Shown: positions 50,541 through 62,945 of the stretch, piece by piece
Layout: every line of letters starts with the position of its first letter
How positions within the stretch are numbered: position 1 is the stretch's first letter
DNA from: Macrobrachium rosenbergii
Lineage: Eukaryota; Arthropoda; Malacostraca; Decapoda; Palaemonidae
DNA length: 64,000 nucleotides
Reading direction: 5' to 3'
Assembly (NCBI RefSeq): GCF_040412425.1
Contig: NC_089756.1
Location: 8,788,726 to 8,852,725, forward strand
Position numbers and translations under genes: made by a program
The notes under the pieces: generated by a model
The model's database searches: none
Seen by the model: the letters and a program-made list of their open reading frames with translations, nothing else
Told to the model about the DNA's origin: nothing

Positions 50541-51749
50541 TGAAAAGATTAGCACCAAAATAAGCTAAAAAGCACCCTCCTTTCTGCTTTGCTTGGCCGA
50601 CAGATAGGCCTCTGTCTATTTTAACCTGTGAGAGGTAGTGAAATCTGGTTCGGGTTAGTTTCAAGCAGTAAATTCAGGTTTCTAAGGCACGCTCAGGAGA
50701 TAATCTTAGCCTAGGGCAATAACTGGCTGGCACCCTTTCTTTTGGTACAGGAGCTGTGACCTGGTCAGGCCATCGGCCCCCCTACACCCGGCCAGAAGTA
50801 ATAAAAGGCCACGGCACCAGAAGTTCGCTCTCACACACAGTCCAGTCGCTAATGTAGGAGGTCATGAGTTCAGACGCCCCCCCTTTTTCTTTCCCTCGTC
50901 GCCACGTGGGCATAGCTGCCCTTGGCTTTGTTCTCCAACCACGTGGCCAGTATCCATTGCAAGTGGGGAATTGCAAATCCCAGAACGAGAGGAAACTCAA
51001 CTGCAGCCCTTCATCATCACAAGGGTGCCTTCCTTCCCGCACCCAACCTACGACCCAAGAGTAGTTCCTTGGTGAGGGAGGCCTTTGTCTACACACACAC
51101 ACGTGAACCCTGGCAGAAGACGCGGAGAAGGACTTGGACGACACTGGATGCAGACATCGGCCTTACGCTCCTACTATGTGGTAAAGTACCCAGAAGAAAG
51201 AGTTGCTTAGTCACGTTATGTTCGCCCTAGTGCATTTATTAAACTTCTGGGAATGTAACTTGGTATTCCCTGAGCTTCTTGGTTTAATTCCGGCCCACGT
51301 GCTCACTGCCTTCTTGCTCTAAGTCACTAGTCAAGCCTTGAGGATGTCCTTGGCGCCCTCAGAGCACTCTCGAGTAAAGCATTCCCCAAATTCCAGCCTT
51401 AGATTGTAACCTAGGTCCTCATATCGTTTCAGAAGGACGATCATAGCAGAGTTCTCCTTGGTCCGTGTTCCTGGCATTCCCAAGCTTTTCCTCCCCCCAC
51501 CCTGCGGGAGGACTTCCGCAGCAGCAATTTAACGTGCATTAATTCATTTTCCCTTTGATCTTGTCTGTCATGTAAATATACCTATTTTTGTATCCACGTG
51601 TTTCACGCACTTCCCTTTGAGAAAGAGCCCTCAGCTCCTGTATAACTCCTTTTATTTTTTTGTTTTATATGTTCCTGGTTATCTTTCAAGGCCATTGTAG
51701 AGTAAAGTACTGAATGTGGAGACTTAAGAATTACCTGCACCAGGAAACA
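50541..51749 (+). repeat. 3' LTR
   Basis: Starts TGAAAAGATTAGCACC and ends CAGGAAACA. It is about 56 bp longer than the 5' LTR because of the two deletions described there. Otherwise the pair differ by a modest number of substitutions and small indels, so the insertion is not very recent. Confidence 0.9.
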
Positions 51750-51752
51750 TAT

Positions 51753-51814
<62 letters not shown>

Positions 51815-51821
51815 ACATATA
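51750..51821. repeat. (TA)n microsatellite between two LTRs
   Basis: TA tract with a TATGTATGTATACATATA part at its right end. It separates the 3' LTR from the solo LTR. Confidence 0.95.
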
Positions 51822-52983
51822 TGTAAAAGTGACAGAAGCGATAGACAGGCTCCTGTCTATTTGGACCTGTGTCAGGGTAGTTTATGGGGTAGTGAGACTG
51901 TGAGACTGTGAAGGATTGAGAATTGGACATTCCAGAGGGTATTAAAGGCACACTCAGAATATAATCTTCACCTAGGCAATGGCGCTCTTTCTTGGTACAG
52001 GACAAGAGGCCTGGGTCAGGCCATCGGCCCCCTACGCCCGGGCAGAAGCCATAAAAGGCCCCAACGCACTCAGGTCACGCTCACATACACAGTTGAGGCT
52101 ACACGTTAATACGTCTCCTCCCCTCCTCGGCTCCCCGCCACGTGGACCACCGCCCCTTGCTTTGTCTCCCAACCACGTGGCAAGTATCATTGTTAAACGG
52201 TGAAGTGCGACCATAGCGCAAGCGGAACTCCACTGCTGCAGCCCTATATCATCTCAAGGGCGCCCCTCCACCACTCCACTGATCTATGTCCCACGAGCAC
52301 GCCTCTGGTGGGCGGCCTTTGTCTCCAAACCACGTGGACCGTAGCTGACGCCCCTTGGGAAGGATTGGAACAAAGCCCCGCCTCAACATCAGCACTGGAC
52401 ACTCCTGTAGGATGGTAAAGTGCCCTGAAAGACTGCGTAGTCACGTTACTTTCGCCCTTGTGTATTCATTAGACTTTTGGCCCAGTGTCTTTGCTTTCCC
52501 CTGAATTTCTTGGTTCAATCCCGGCCCATGTGTTCACTGCCCCCTGATTCCAGTAACTAGTCAAGCCTCGAGGTTGTCCTTGGCGCCTTCAGCGCACCCT
52601 CGAGTAGAAAGCATTTTTCCAATTCCTGCATTAGACCGTAACCTGTGTTCCATATCGTTTCAGAAGGACAATAGTAGCGGAATTCTCCTTGGCTCGTGTT
52701 CCTGGCACTCTCAAGCTATTCCTCCGCCCCCCCTCCCCCACCCTTGGAGGACTTCAACTGCAGCGGCATTTTAACTTACATTTAGTTCATTTTCCCTTGA
52801 ACTTGTCTGTTATACCTATTTTTGTACCCACGTGTTTCACGCATTTTCCCTTTGAGTAAGAGCCCTAAGCTCCTATATAACTCCTTTTGTTTTCTGTTTT
52901 ACATGCTCCTGGTTATCTTACAAGGTCACTGTAGAGTAAAGTAACAACTTTTGAGACTTAAAATCTACCTGCACCAGGAAGTA
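51822..52983 (+). mobile_element. Solo LTR related to the gag-only element
   Basis: Starts TGTAAAAGTGACAG and ends near CACCAGGAAGTA. It shares with both other LTRs GTCAGGCCATCGGCCC, CATAAAAGGCC-type TATA, CAAGCCTCGAGG, CATATCGTTTCAGAAGGAC and GAGTAAAGTA, in the same order and orientation. It is clearly more diverged than the pair are from each other. No internal region is attached, so it probably arose by recombination between two LTRs, leaving one. Confidence 0.85.
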
Positions 52984-52990
52984 TATAAAA

Positions 52991-52992
<2 letters not shown>

Positions 52993-53054
<62 letters not shown>

Positions 53055-53079
53055 ATATATATAAATATATATATGTATA

Positions 53080-53123
<44 letters not shown>

Positions 53124-53147
53124 TATATATATATATATATATATAAA
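52993..53147. repeat. (TA)n microsatellite
   Basis: TA repeats with TGTGTG and AAATAT interruptions, continuing from the right end of the solo LTR. Confidence 0.95.
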
Positions 53148-54112
53148 CTATAAACCATAATTTTTCACTTGTAAAGTAACTCGCATGGACGTTCAAGTGA
53201 ACAAGAAACCTCGCCGGCATAAGACCAGCTTCAACCACAAGAAAGGCGAATTCTTTCTTAGTAGCCTCTATGGAAGGGAGGGAGGGTCCCACCGCACCAT
53301 AACCTCCACGCACAAGTCTCTCTCTTACCTCCCTTATCAACCGCCATCCCCCTTCCACCTTAAAAAAATCCTCTTCCATCCCCTCCCAAAAGAAGCTCTG
53401 ATACCTCCTATTACCAAACCCTGCCTTCCCCTTCCCCACACGCCCTCCATTTTATGTACACATATTTGATAGTTCTTGTCATAACCGCCAAATAAACAAA
53501 TAAACCATGTTTCCATAATAAACCAACAACACGACCAGCGCGATACGGTTGTTGCATGAGCCAATCTATAAACCCAGCGTCAGCATAGAAAAAAAATGTT
53601 GTTTGAAAATAAATACGTTAAATGAATTAAAAATAACGAAATACTCCCATCATTTACAGCACTAATGAACAAAACATCCAGCTAAGCTACGTTACAAATT
53701 TTGGAAAATGCGCAAGGCAAACATTTATCATTTTTTGTGGAAAAACTGGTACATTTTGGCCCGCGAGTAAAAAGGATTTTTCAAAATTTTCTGTTTTGCA
53801 CTGGTGCGTGGAACATTTTATTAGCTCAGTGTTTATTATAGCTTGCGAATTACAACGAAAACGTCATAATAATCATCGAGTAAAAACATAAATATCTTAT
53901 GGAAAAAATAAATGCACAAATAATTCCCTTAACTGAATCAAAACACCCGCGTAATATAGGAAACTTATAGTGATATCAATCACTTCAAAATATCTTGAGA
54001 TATGACCTTAGTTATCAATTAAGAAAAGGAATTGCCAGTACATTATATATACAGCAAAATACCGCATGATATAAAACTCTCAACGTCAATTGAAACAAGG
54101 AAACCCAAGTAA
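53148..54112. other. No gene seen
   Basis: A 94-codon frame at 53185-53469 (MDVQVNKKPRRHKTSFNHKK...) is proline-rich and has no domain I know. The rest is AT-rich. Confidence 0.5.
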
Positions 54113-54150
<38 letters not shown>

Positions 54151-54241
54151 CTTGGAAGGAGACCCTCTTTGCCGCAAACTTCGTTGAAAAGAATAGCACT
54201 CTGTATGCCGTCGAGCTTATATTTCGGTTTCTCAGTTTGGC

Positions 54242-54293
<52 letters not shown>
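54113..54293. repeat. Two (TTA)n microsatellites
   Basis: Trinucleotide tracts at 54113-54151 and 54243-54293, separated by about 90 bp of other sequence. Confidence 0.96.
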
Positions 54294-54639
54294 TAAAGAG
54301 CACAGAGCAAAGCTATAAGGGACGCTAAAGACAGACCTACACTCGAAACATTTCATTTTGTCACAAGCTAACAAAAGAACCCGCATAATTGTGTGCTAGC
54401 GTCGGCACTCTCTTGAAGGACACCTGTCAAAATGTCACATCAACTTTTTGAGAACGAAATGTTCTCACAGCAATGGCTGGGGAGAAGCAGTTGTGCATTT
54501 CAGTAGTGTTCGCGGCGGCTGACTTTCATGCGGGAGATAGTGATGGAGAGCCATTTCTGACAAGTGAATAATCGCCTGTTTGCCAAAGTGAGGAAGTGAA
54601 GAAGAGGTACTTGATATTTTTATTAAGACTGGAAGATCT

Positions 54640-54671
54640 CTCCCTTTCTCTCATTATCATCATTATCACCA

Positions 54672-54717
<46 letters not shown>

Positions 54718-54812
54718 ATTATCACTAACAATTTCTCTTTCTCTCTCTCTGTTATTATCGCTAACAATTTCTCTGTCTGTCTATCTGTCTGCCTCTCTCT
54801 CTCTCTCTAAAA
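54640..54812. repeat. (CT)n tracts with a repeated TCATTATCAC / CTAACAAT spacer
   Basis: Three CT tracts separated by ATTATCACCAACAAT, ATTATCACTAACAAT and ATTATCGCTAACAAT: again a microsatellite held within a tandem unit. Confidence 0.9.
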
Positions 54813-54834
54813 TCTTGGACTCGTCAAGACTCTG

Positions 54835-55190
54835 ATTTTATGAAATGAAGGTTGTCAAGCTATAAGCACGGTGGCACTGTCGGCCACTCAGCGCTCAAGA
54901 CAGTGAAAAGAGGGAGTTAAAGTAGTTGGACAGCAAAATAAAGATATCCAGAAAATAAAGGAGATTAAGTACAAGGATCGAAAGACCTTTGTACTAAGAA
55001 GTGGCGGTTATAGTTAGAGGCTGGACATCAAGAGTGAAGAAAGGAAGCAGGAATGGATGTAGGGTAAAAGGCTAAAAAGTGGATGCAGCTACGAGCCGAA
55101 GGGACGCTACAAATATACTTTATTAATGCCTACGGTGCACCACGTGAGATGCACTGACGGCACCATTCAACTGCGCGGCTGTACTATTAA
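54835..55190 (-). mobile_element. SINE-like repeat, family A2, copy 2, with the family A 5' part
   Basis: On the minus strand the first ~110 bp (GTGCCGTCAGTGCATCTCAC, then GTAGGCATTAATAAAG, then AGCGTCCCTTCGGCTCGTAG) match family A. The remainder (CTCCTTTATTTTCTGGATAT, then TTTAACTCCCTCTTTTCAC) matches the A2 copy at 17752. It ends TTTCATAAAATCAG with almost no tail. Confidence 0.87.
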
Positions 55191-57347
55191 GGACATTTTC
55201 AAGCGACCATAAATAGGGCGACATTTTTAGCCCACTGTTTTACACATTTTCTGGGGGATAGTTTTTATTGTTCCTAACTGGTGAGCTTTGTGGACATCAG
55301 TGACTATTTTATCAGTTAGAGTGGACAATTCAGTAACTATGAAGCCAGTCAGTTCGTTTTAACTGAATTTAATGATACTTCGAATCTCCCAGTTGTTTTG
55401 CAATAAGACAGGAATGGGAATTTCCACTTAGGTTCTATGTAAAATTCTAAATTAGGTTTGACGACCTTTCAAATTTTTCAGTTGCCGACAAAATTGACAA
55501 GTTTGAATTATTATTTCCAAAAGGCTCAGTATTTGCTGATGTAACTGATACGCATTCCTATGACCTTATGCGAACGCTATCATGGTAAATATATATACAG
55601 AGCTGGTGTTTAGTTACAACATACATGAAATTGGTATGGAAAAACGATCGCTTTTGTGCGGGTAATCTGATACGTATATTTAATTCGGCTCTGTGAAAAG
55701 CCAAACGAACAAAGTGTACAAAGTTAATTGGTGAAAGGTTACGAGTGTCTTTTTATGCCAGCAGTCGCTGCTGCCTTTTTGACCTTTCGCGATCATCATC
55801 TATTTTATAAACTGTTTTGGACGAATTTCCACAATCGTCGGTACTTTGACATTTAGAATGCAATAACGAAAAGATCCCACCGAAACCATTATACATTTAA
55901 AAATATTGTGGCCGGCTTTGATATGATTGCGGGACTGGTGTGACATAATTACATACATATCATATTTGTTATGCGGGGAAATTTAGTATTCATGAATTCT
56001 GTCGCAGATGTTCGCGTTTTGGCATTGTAGGGTCAGCAATTTATTTTTTTTCTAAGCGAGAGCAGTGTTAGGGTAAAACGGAGACAATAAAAAGAGGAAT
56101 TCGAAACACTTTGTGAATGTGGGTGTAGGGTAGAGAGACATTTGAATGAAGGTTGGGAGTGCACATCCCATATTGATAGGTTTAATTGGCCTTATGCCAG
56201 TACGGGTGTCAATAAAAAGTAGTATATTATCTCTCGAGGAATTATTTCCAATGTGGCTATGAGTGGAGTGTTAAGCGATAGAGAGAAATTCCTTTTATGT
56301 TTAGCTTGAACACTGTAAAAAAAAAAAAAAAAAAAAGTTTGGGACAGCTTCTCAAAACTGTTTCAAAAGGAATTTATCAATAGTTTCCCTACCGTTAAAT
56401 AAGGAAAGTCTCCCCTTGATATATCAGATCACTGAGGCCTAGAACCAACTTTTAATGCTACGTTCAGATGTGAAACCAGGCTGTTATGCTACATAGTTAC
56501 ACTGCTGAGCTTCACTAAATCTTCGGCAATTGTGTATGGAAGGGGATGAGTCACTTTGCATTTACTGTTTAGCTTGAGAAAACATTCCTTGTTCATGTTT
56601 TCCTCTCCTCACAACCTCATCATTCTGTTCTCCTTCCTTTCCCTTTTTCTTCTTTTGCACCTGAACCAGAGTAAGGCCTTTTATAAATATATCATTCGAT
56701 CCAATTTTAATCTCCCGTTAGCCTCAAGGAAGGATTATCACATATTCTGCACCGTGGATTATCCAAATAAGCCTACATTTCAAACACGCCAAACAGTACT
56801 GATCAAAAACAGCCAACGTCCATCAAGGGATCTTCGCTTTTGTGTAGACAACAATACCAGATAGCCTAAATTACTTCCCTTTAAGGTCTCTTAGACAAAT
56901 CCTGTCTCTCATGTAGGTTATCCTTGCAACAAATATTTTCATCGCTTTCACACCACTTCAATACAAGCCATTCGAAAAGGGCTCTTGGTCTTAAAATACT
57001 CACTTTTCGTTGTATGACTAAACAAAGGCTTGTTTATTCTACACAATGCACTTTTTCTTTGCTTTGAACAGAAATACGGCTTGGATATGGATACAATATA
57101 CTATTTTCTCCATATATTTAAAAATAATATTCACGAGTTGATTTTAAAGGTTTGATGGCAAACAAGTGGGCCAAATCTATTAATAAGACGAAGCTAAACT
57201 AGGATTTAGTACTGAACTATCACTACCGTTGCTACTATTGCTTCTGATCTTCTTACTATTGCTAATACTATTACAATCACAGAAAACCGTGAAAATGATA
57301 AATCCAAACAAGGTAACAAAACCAATAACAATAATCTCAGGTGATGG

Positions 57348-57350
<3 letters not shown>
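55191..57350. other. No gene seen
   Basis: About 2.1 kb of AT-rich DNA with a poly(A) run at 56317-56335. The frame at 56556-56864 begins with a hydrophobic stretch but has no recognised domain. Confidence 0.5.
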
Positions 57351-57413
<63 letters not shown>

Positions 57414-57430
57414 CAAAACGACTGAGGCTT

Positions 57431-57492
<62 letters not shown>
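57351..57492. repeat. (AAT)n and (GA)n microsatellites
   Basis: Trinucleotide AAT tract at about 57352-57410, followed 25 bp later by a GA tract at 57434-57490. Confidence 0.96.
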
Positions 57493-57493
<1 letters not shown>

Positions 57494-57964
57494 AAGTAAC
57501 ACCGTTTTTTCTGGAGACTAACAGAGTTGCTTTTGTCAAAGCACTAATTGCATGCAAACACTCTTTTCTCGGAACATTTCTGAATTGCAGATGGGGCTTA
57601 ACGCCGTCGTCGTAGCCTTGATCAGTGGAGCGTCAGAACTTACAATAAAAAAAAAAAAAAAAAACCAAACTACACAAATAACAAAGAAAAATATTCAGAA
57701 TAAGTTGAACAGAGCAAGACGAACGAAGTTTAATCCGAAGTAATGGCGCGCAAGTTCCTGAAAGCGCTAAAAGATGGAGCTAATACAAATGCATGGAAGT
57801 CGTCTACAGATGCAGATGAGTTGCTCGCGAGAGGGAAATGAGGAGGTAAATCAGAGTATTATAAATTCATAGAAAATTCAACGATTCGAAATTCCAAAGT
57901 AATTTTTTTAATTAGTCTTAATGGCGGTTCATGATGAGGGACTCGCTTACAATAAATAAACAAG
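57493..57964. other. No gene seen
   Basis: Includes a poly(A) run near 57645-57664. No gene was recognised. Confidence 0.6.
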
Positions 57965-58290
57965 TAAAAAATCCGCCGAAGTTTCTTCGGCTCAATCGAG
58001 TTTATTGTACACCGCAAATGCAGTCAAGTGAAGGTGCGCCGGCGACACCTCCGGAAAGTGTTGCCAGACGCACGATCCATGGCTAACCTTAACCTAAATA
58101 AAAAAAAAAAACTACTGAGGCTAGAGGGTTGCAATTTGGTATGTTTCAAGATTGAAGGGTGGATGATCAACATACCAATTTGCAGCCCTCTAGCCTCGGT
58201 AGTTTTTAAGATATGAGGACGGAGAGAAAAAGTGCGGACGGACACACAAATAGCCATCTCAATAGTTTTCTTTTACAGAAAACTAAAATA
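57965..58290 (+). repeat. Hairpin-forming interspersed repeat, family B, copy 2
   Basis: Same order of blocks as copy 1 at 2660-2925, in the opposite orientation in the window. Two arms, about 58107-58145 and 58169-58206, pair over nearly 38 bp with few mismatches around a loop of about 23 bp. Another small hairpin, CCGAAGTTTCTTCGG, opens the element (about 57977-57991). Confidence 0.85.
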
Positions 58291-58334
58291 AAAAAGTCTT
58301 AAACAAGTCATCACCAAAAATGATACATATAAGG

Positions 58335-58830
58335 AGCCTTAGTCATATGCATCCCTAGAGGCCTTTTACCCTTTAAGCATTCCCGTAAGCCTTTCCCTCC
58401 TAAAGCAATCCTAAAAGACTTTTGGTCATAACGCCTTCCCGTAACAGTTTCAGTCAAAACGCATTCCTCGAAGCCTTTTCCTTCTAAAGCATTCCTAGAA
58501 GCATTATACTCTTAATGCATTCCTGAAAGCCTTTACTCTTTAACACATTGTTAGAAGCCTTTTACTCCTAACTCCTTCCTGGAAGCATTACACTCCTTGC
58601 ATTCCAAACGAATTCCAGAAAGCTTTGTAATACTAATGTACTCTTGACGCCCTACTCAGTATTTTTTATCCTTACTCTCTAATAATCTCTTTCAGCCCTT
58701 AACTTTCTAATAAATATTGTAGAAAATACGTAACTCCTAATACTTATTCTGGAAGCCTTAACTCCTAATAGATATTCAAGGAATCAACACAAAATACGTT
58801 TCCCAATCCGAAATCCCAGACACATTTCTG
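58335..58830. repeat. Degenerate minisatellite, period about 30-34 bp
   Basis: Variants of GCATTCCTAGAAGCC then TTTTACTCCTAA recur about fourteen times. Conservation drops toward the right end. Confidence 0.78.
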
Positions 58831-60010
<1,180 letters not shown>

Positions 60011-60078
60011 ATATATATACATATATAAATATATACAAATATATATATGCACATATATACATATATATACTGTATATA

Positions 60079-60142
<64 letters not shown>
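60011..60142. repeat. (TA)n microsatellite with TACA variants
   Basis: TATACA-rich left part and pure TA right part, linking the LINE fragment to the putative solo LTR. Confidence 0.95.
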
Positions 60143-60146
<4 letters not shown>

Positions 60147-61773
60147 AAGAATATGCATTCCCCCTCCTATTTAGCTCCTATCTAGCTAACTTATTTCTAG
60201 GATATAATTCCCATTAGCGTATAGCTGGCGCCAATATGGCGGAACTCCGTTGTTTTACTCATAGGGACAGAGAACGCACGCCTTCCAAGCCTACAGAAAA
60301 TGCCCATGCCGGGGAAGACAATGAGCCTCCCTCTTAAAACCCCCTGCTACCAGAACACACCTAGTTTTCCCCCCCTTACGAATCGTACGATGCGAAAAAC
60401 AATACTCCCAAACCTCTTTCTCCCATCGCGCGATGGGGGAGGCATGTAGGGATTAGGAAGGGCAGAAGGGCATTTAAGGGCTGGGGAACAGGTAGATTTG
60501 CTTCTATAGGCATATTAACATAAGTGTGCTTTTCCCATACCCTCCTTGCTGGCTTTCTTGGCTTGCTTGCAGGTACAGCTGGGGCCCCCGCCCCCCAACG
60601 CGAATGCGATCTGCTGTTCAAAAAGGGAGAGAGAGAGATCCATGACTTCATCTGGAGCGGAAGCTCCGCGATTCTCCTTTCGCCGCTGGTGGTGACGATC
60701 GTCGACGGACAGCCAATCATATTGTGGGCGCCTGTAACAATTATGAGAGGTTCGTGTGTTTGCTAGTAGTCAATTAGCCAGCCCTGTCCCTTATACTTAA
60801 CTCTCTAATTTCCATTTCTTTTAAACTTTAACCTATTCCTCCACGAAACAATCTTCCCCTTTGTCCAAATCTTGCCTGTATCCCCATGCCTTGCCATTTA
60901 CGTACTGTGAATTCGAGTAACGATCCCGATAAACAATCATTTATCCCTCTACCAGTAGAATCTAAGGGCTATTCTAGCTGTTAAGTTAAAAATAACCAAG
61001 CGGTAGTTAACTTTGGGCGCGTATAATTACGTGTCCATTGTTAACGCACTCGCTATTTCGAGACTCGGGCTTTCATCAAAAGCACCTTCTAGGATAATTT
61101 ATGCGTTGTGTTTAAGAAAGTGTTGTGTAATCTGCAGTAGGAAGATTCCCTTCCCCGTAGTTTGATCAGGGCTAACGAGACAATTTCTTACAGGAGAAAC
61201 GAGACACGTGGCACGACTGCACCCATTCCTTGCTTCCATTCGGCCTGCCACAAGTTTCTGGTCGTAGTTAGAGAAGTTTCGTTGTGCCAACCATTTTCAT
61301 GAAGTATTTACTCCATCCTGGAACCCCATCGTAGACATTATTATTCCACGTGGTCAGGGCAGACTGAAAGTAATCACTATCATTGACTGATTATTGCAAA
61401 CTGAATGTAATTAGTATCACTGAACTGATTATTGCAGATTGGACCCGTTCTATCCACTTATTTGTTTGCCAATTCATGTCATTATTGTTACTGTGCCCTG
61501 TTTTGAATCTGCCCCTCAGTGATGTTGTATATTGTCTAACTGTTAATTTACTAATGTTAATCTACTAAGTTTCTGTAATAAATCACTGTAAATTGGCAAA
61601 GAATTCTAAATTCCAATATGGCGACCTTCCACCTTAAATTATAACTCCAGGAAAAGTCTGAGGTAAGTCTTCATTAACTCCCTTTTTTGTTTACGACTGG
61701 ACTCCCTTGGTCTCGTGGCAGCATCAATTATAATTTTGTGTGTAAATTCCCATCAAAACCGAGTCCAGTTCGT

Positions 61774-61777
<4 letters not shown>
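60143..61777 (+). mobile_element. Putative solo LTR, unrelated to the other LTRs
   Basis: The non-TA segment begins TGTTAAGAATATGC and ends CAGTTCGTAACA. TGTTA and TAACA are inverse, as at the ends of an LTR, and (TA)n flanks both sides. An AATAAA lies at about 61577. No coding domain is visible; an 80-codon frame at 60524-60766 starts with a signal-peptide-like stretch but has no known relative to me. At 1635 bp it would be a long LTR. Orientation is assumed from the AATAAA position. It could also be ordinary DNA that happens to lie between two TA tracts. Confidence 0.5.
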
Positions 61778-61849
<72 letters not shown>

Positions 61850-61852
61850 TAT
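61778..61852. repeat. (TA)n microsatellite
   Basis: TA tract that follows the TAACA end immediately. Confidence 0.96.
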
Positions 61853-61988
61853 ATAAACTGTGGAGGTATGTGAAGCGGTTGATGGCAAACAAGTTTTTGG
61901 AAAGGGCTCATCCTTCGTTCGCATTTATCATAAACTGTTCATATCTTCGTTTTAGTAACAAATAAAACCATTAATAACCCATTTTCAT

Positions 61989-61990
61989 GG

Positions 61991-62064
<74 letters not shown>
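61989..62064. repeat. (CA)n/(TA)n microsatellite
   Basis: Short CACACA followed by about 65 bp of TA. Confidence 0.96.
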
Positions 62065-62067
<3 letters not shown>

Positions 62068-62899
62068 CCCATGACATCTGCGAGCATCTACTTTTCACTA
62101 TAAATTACATAAACATTCGGTACCTTAAAGTCGAAAAGATAAGCAGCAAAATATCGAGCAATAAAAAAGAATATCAACTCCATAATCGGTAGCCTTCAAC
62201 AAAGAGTACTCAAGCAACACAACGAGAATAATCCTGAAGAGAAAATAAAACGCACAAAGCTAACGAAGAAGTCGCGCGCAATATATCCTGTGAAATGAAG
62301 TGGTTCATAAACCGCGTTTTATTTAAACCTTAAAAAACTGGGCAGAAGATTATCCCTCCGGTTCTGCGACTAGAAAACAAAAAAAAAATAACAAAAAAAA
62401 AAAAAACTTTCCTCCGACAAAGAAAGAAAAACGAGCCCTCAAGACTTCGGGCCTCAGATGGCTGAGAAATGAGGTAAACACGGCTCTCAAGATGAATGGG
62501 CCGGCATCACTGCGAGGTTCTTTATCCTCTCCTCTTATCAAATTAGGATGATAATGAGACCGAAAGAGGGGGAGACGCGGGAGAAGAAGAATATGGTTGG
62601 TGGCGGTACCCGTAGCATAGTAGTAGTGGTTAACAGCAGCAGTGGCGGTGGTAGTATAAAACGTAGTCTTTATTGGAAACTTTCATGGCCTTATCGCAAA
62701 AAGCAAGAACAATTTCTCACATGGAAGTATTAACGTAAACTGTCATGTTATTAAGGCTAAAAAGGCATAGTAATATACACAGTTCTATTCTATAATATAT
62801 ATTATAAAGAATAATATTCCTATACTCTACTTAACTTTTTGAAACACCTCGAGTGTTCCTACAGCGATATTTAGTCAAAAACGTCCCGCAAGCACTTGT

Positions 62900-62945
<46 letters not shown>

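Larger units (their letters stand above)
45925..51749 (+). mobile_element. LTR retrotransposon with gag only (no pol), Ty3/gypsy-like gag
   Basis: Two long direct repeats in the same orientation bound an internal region of about 3.46 kb. A primer-binding-site-like TGGCGACC follows the 5' LTR, and a purine-rich tract precedes the 3' LTR. The internal region contains a broken gag with a CCHC zinc knuckle but nothing resembling protease, reverse transcriptase, RNase H or integrase. This fits the class of gag-bearing nonautonomous LTR elements (TR-GAG), whose missing enzymes would come from a relative. The flanks are (TA)n on both sides, so the target duplication (probably ATAT or TATA) cannot be told from the repeat. 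Confidence 0.88.

Noticed and set aside
60524..60766. 80-codon frame with a signal-peptide-like start
   Set aside because: It lies inside a putative LTR, has no relative that I know and no conserved cysteine pattern.
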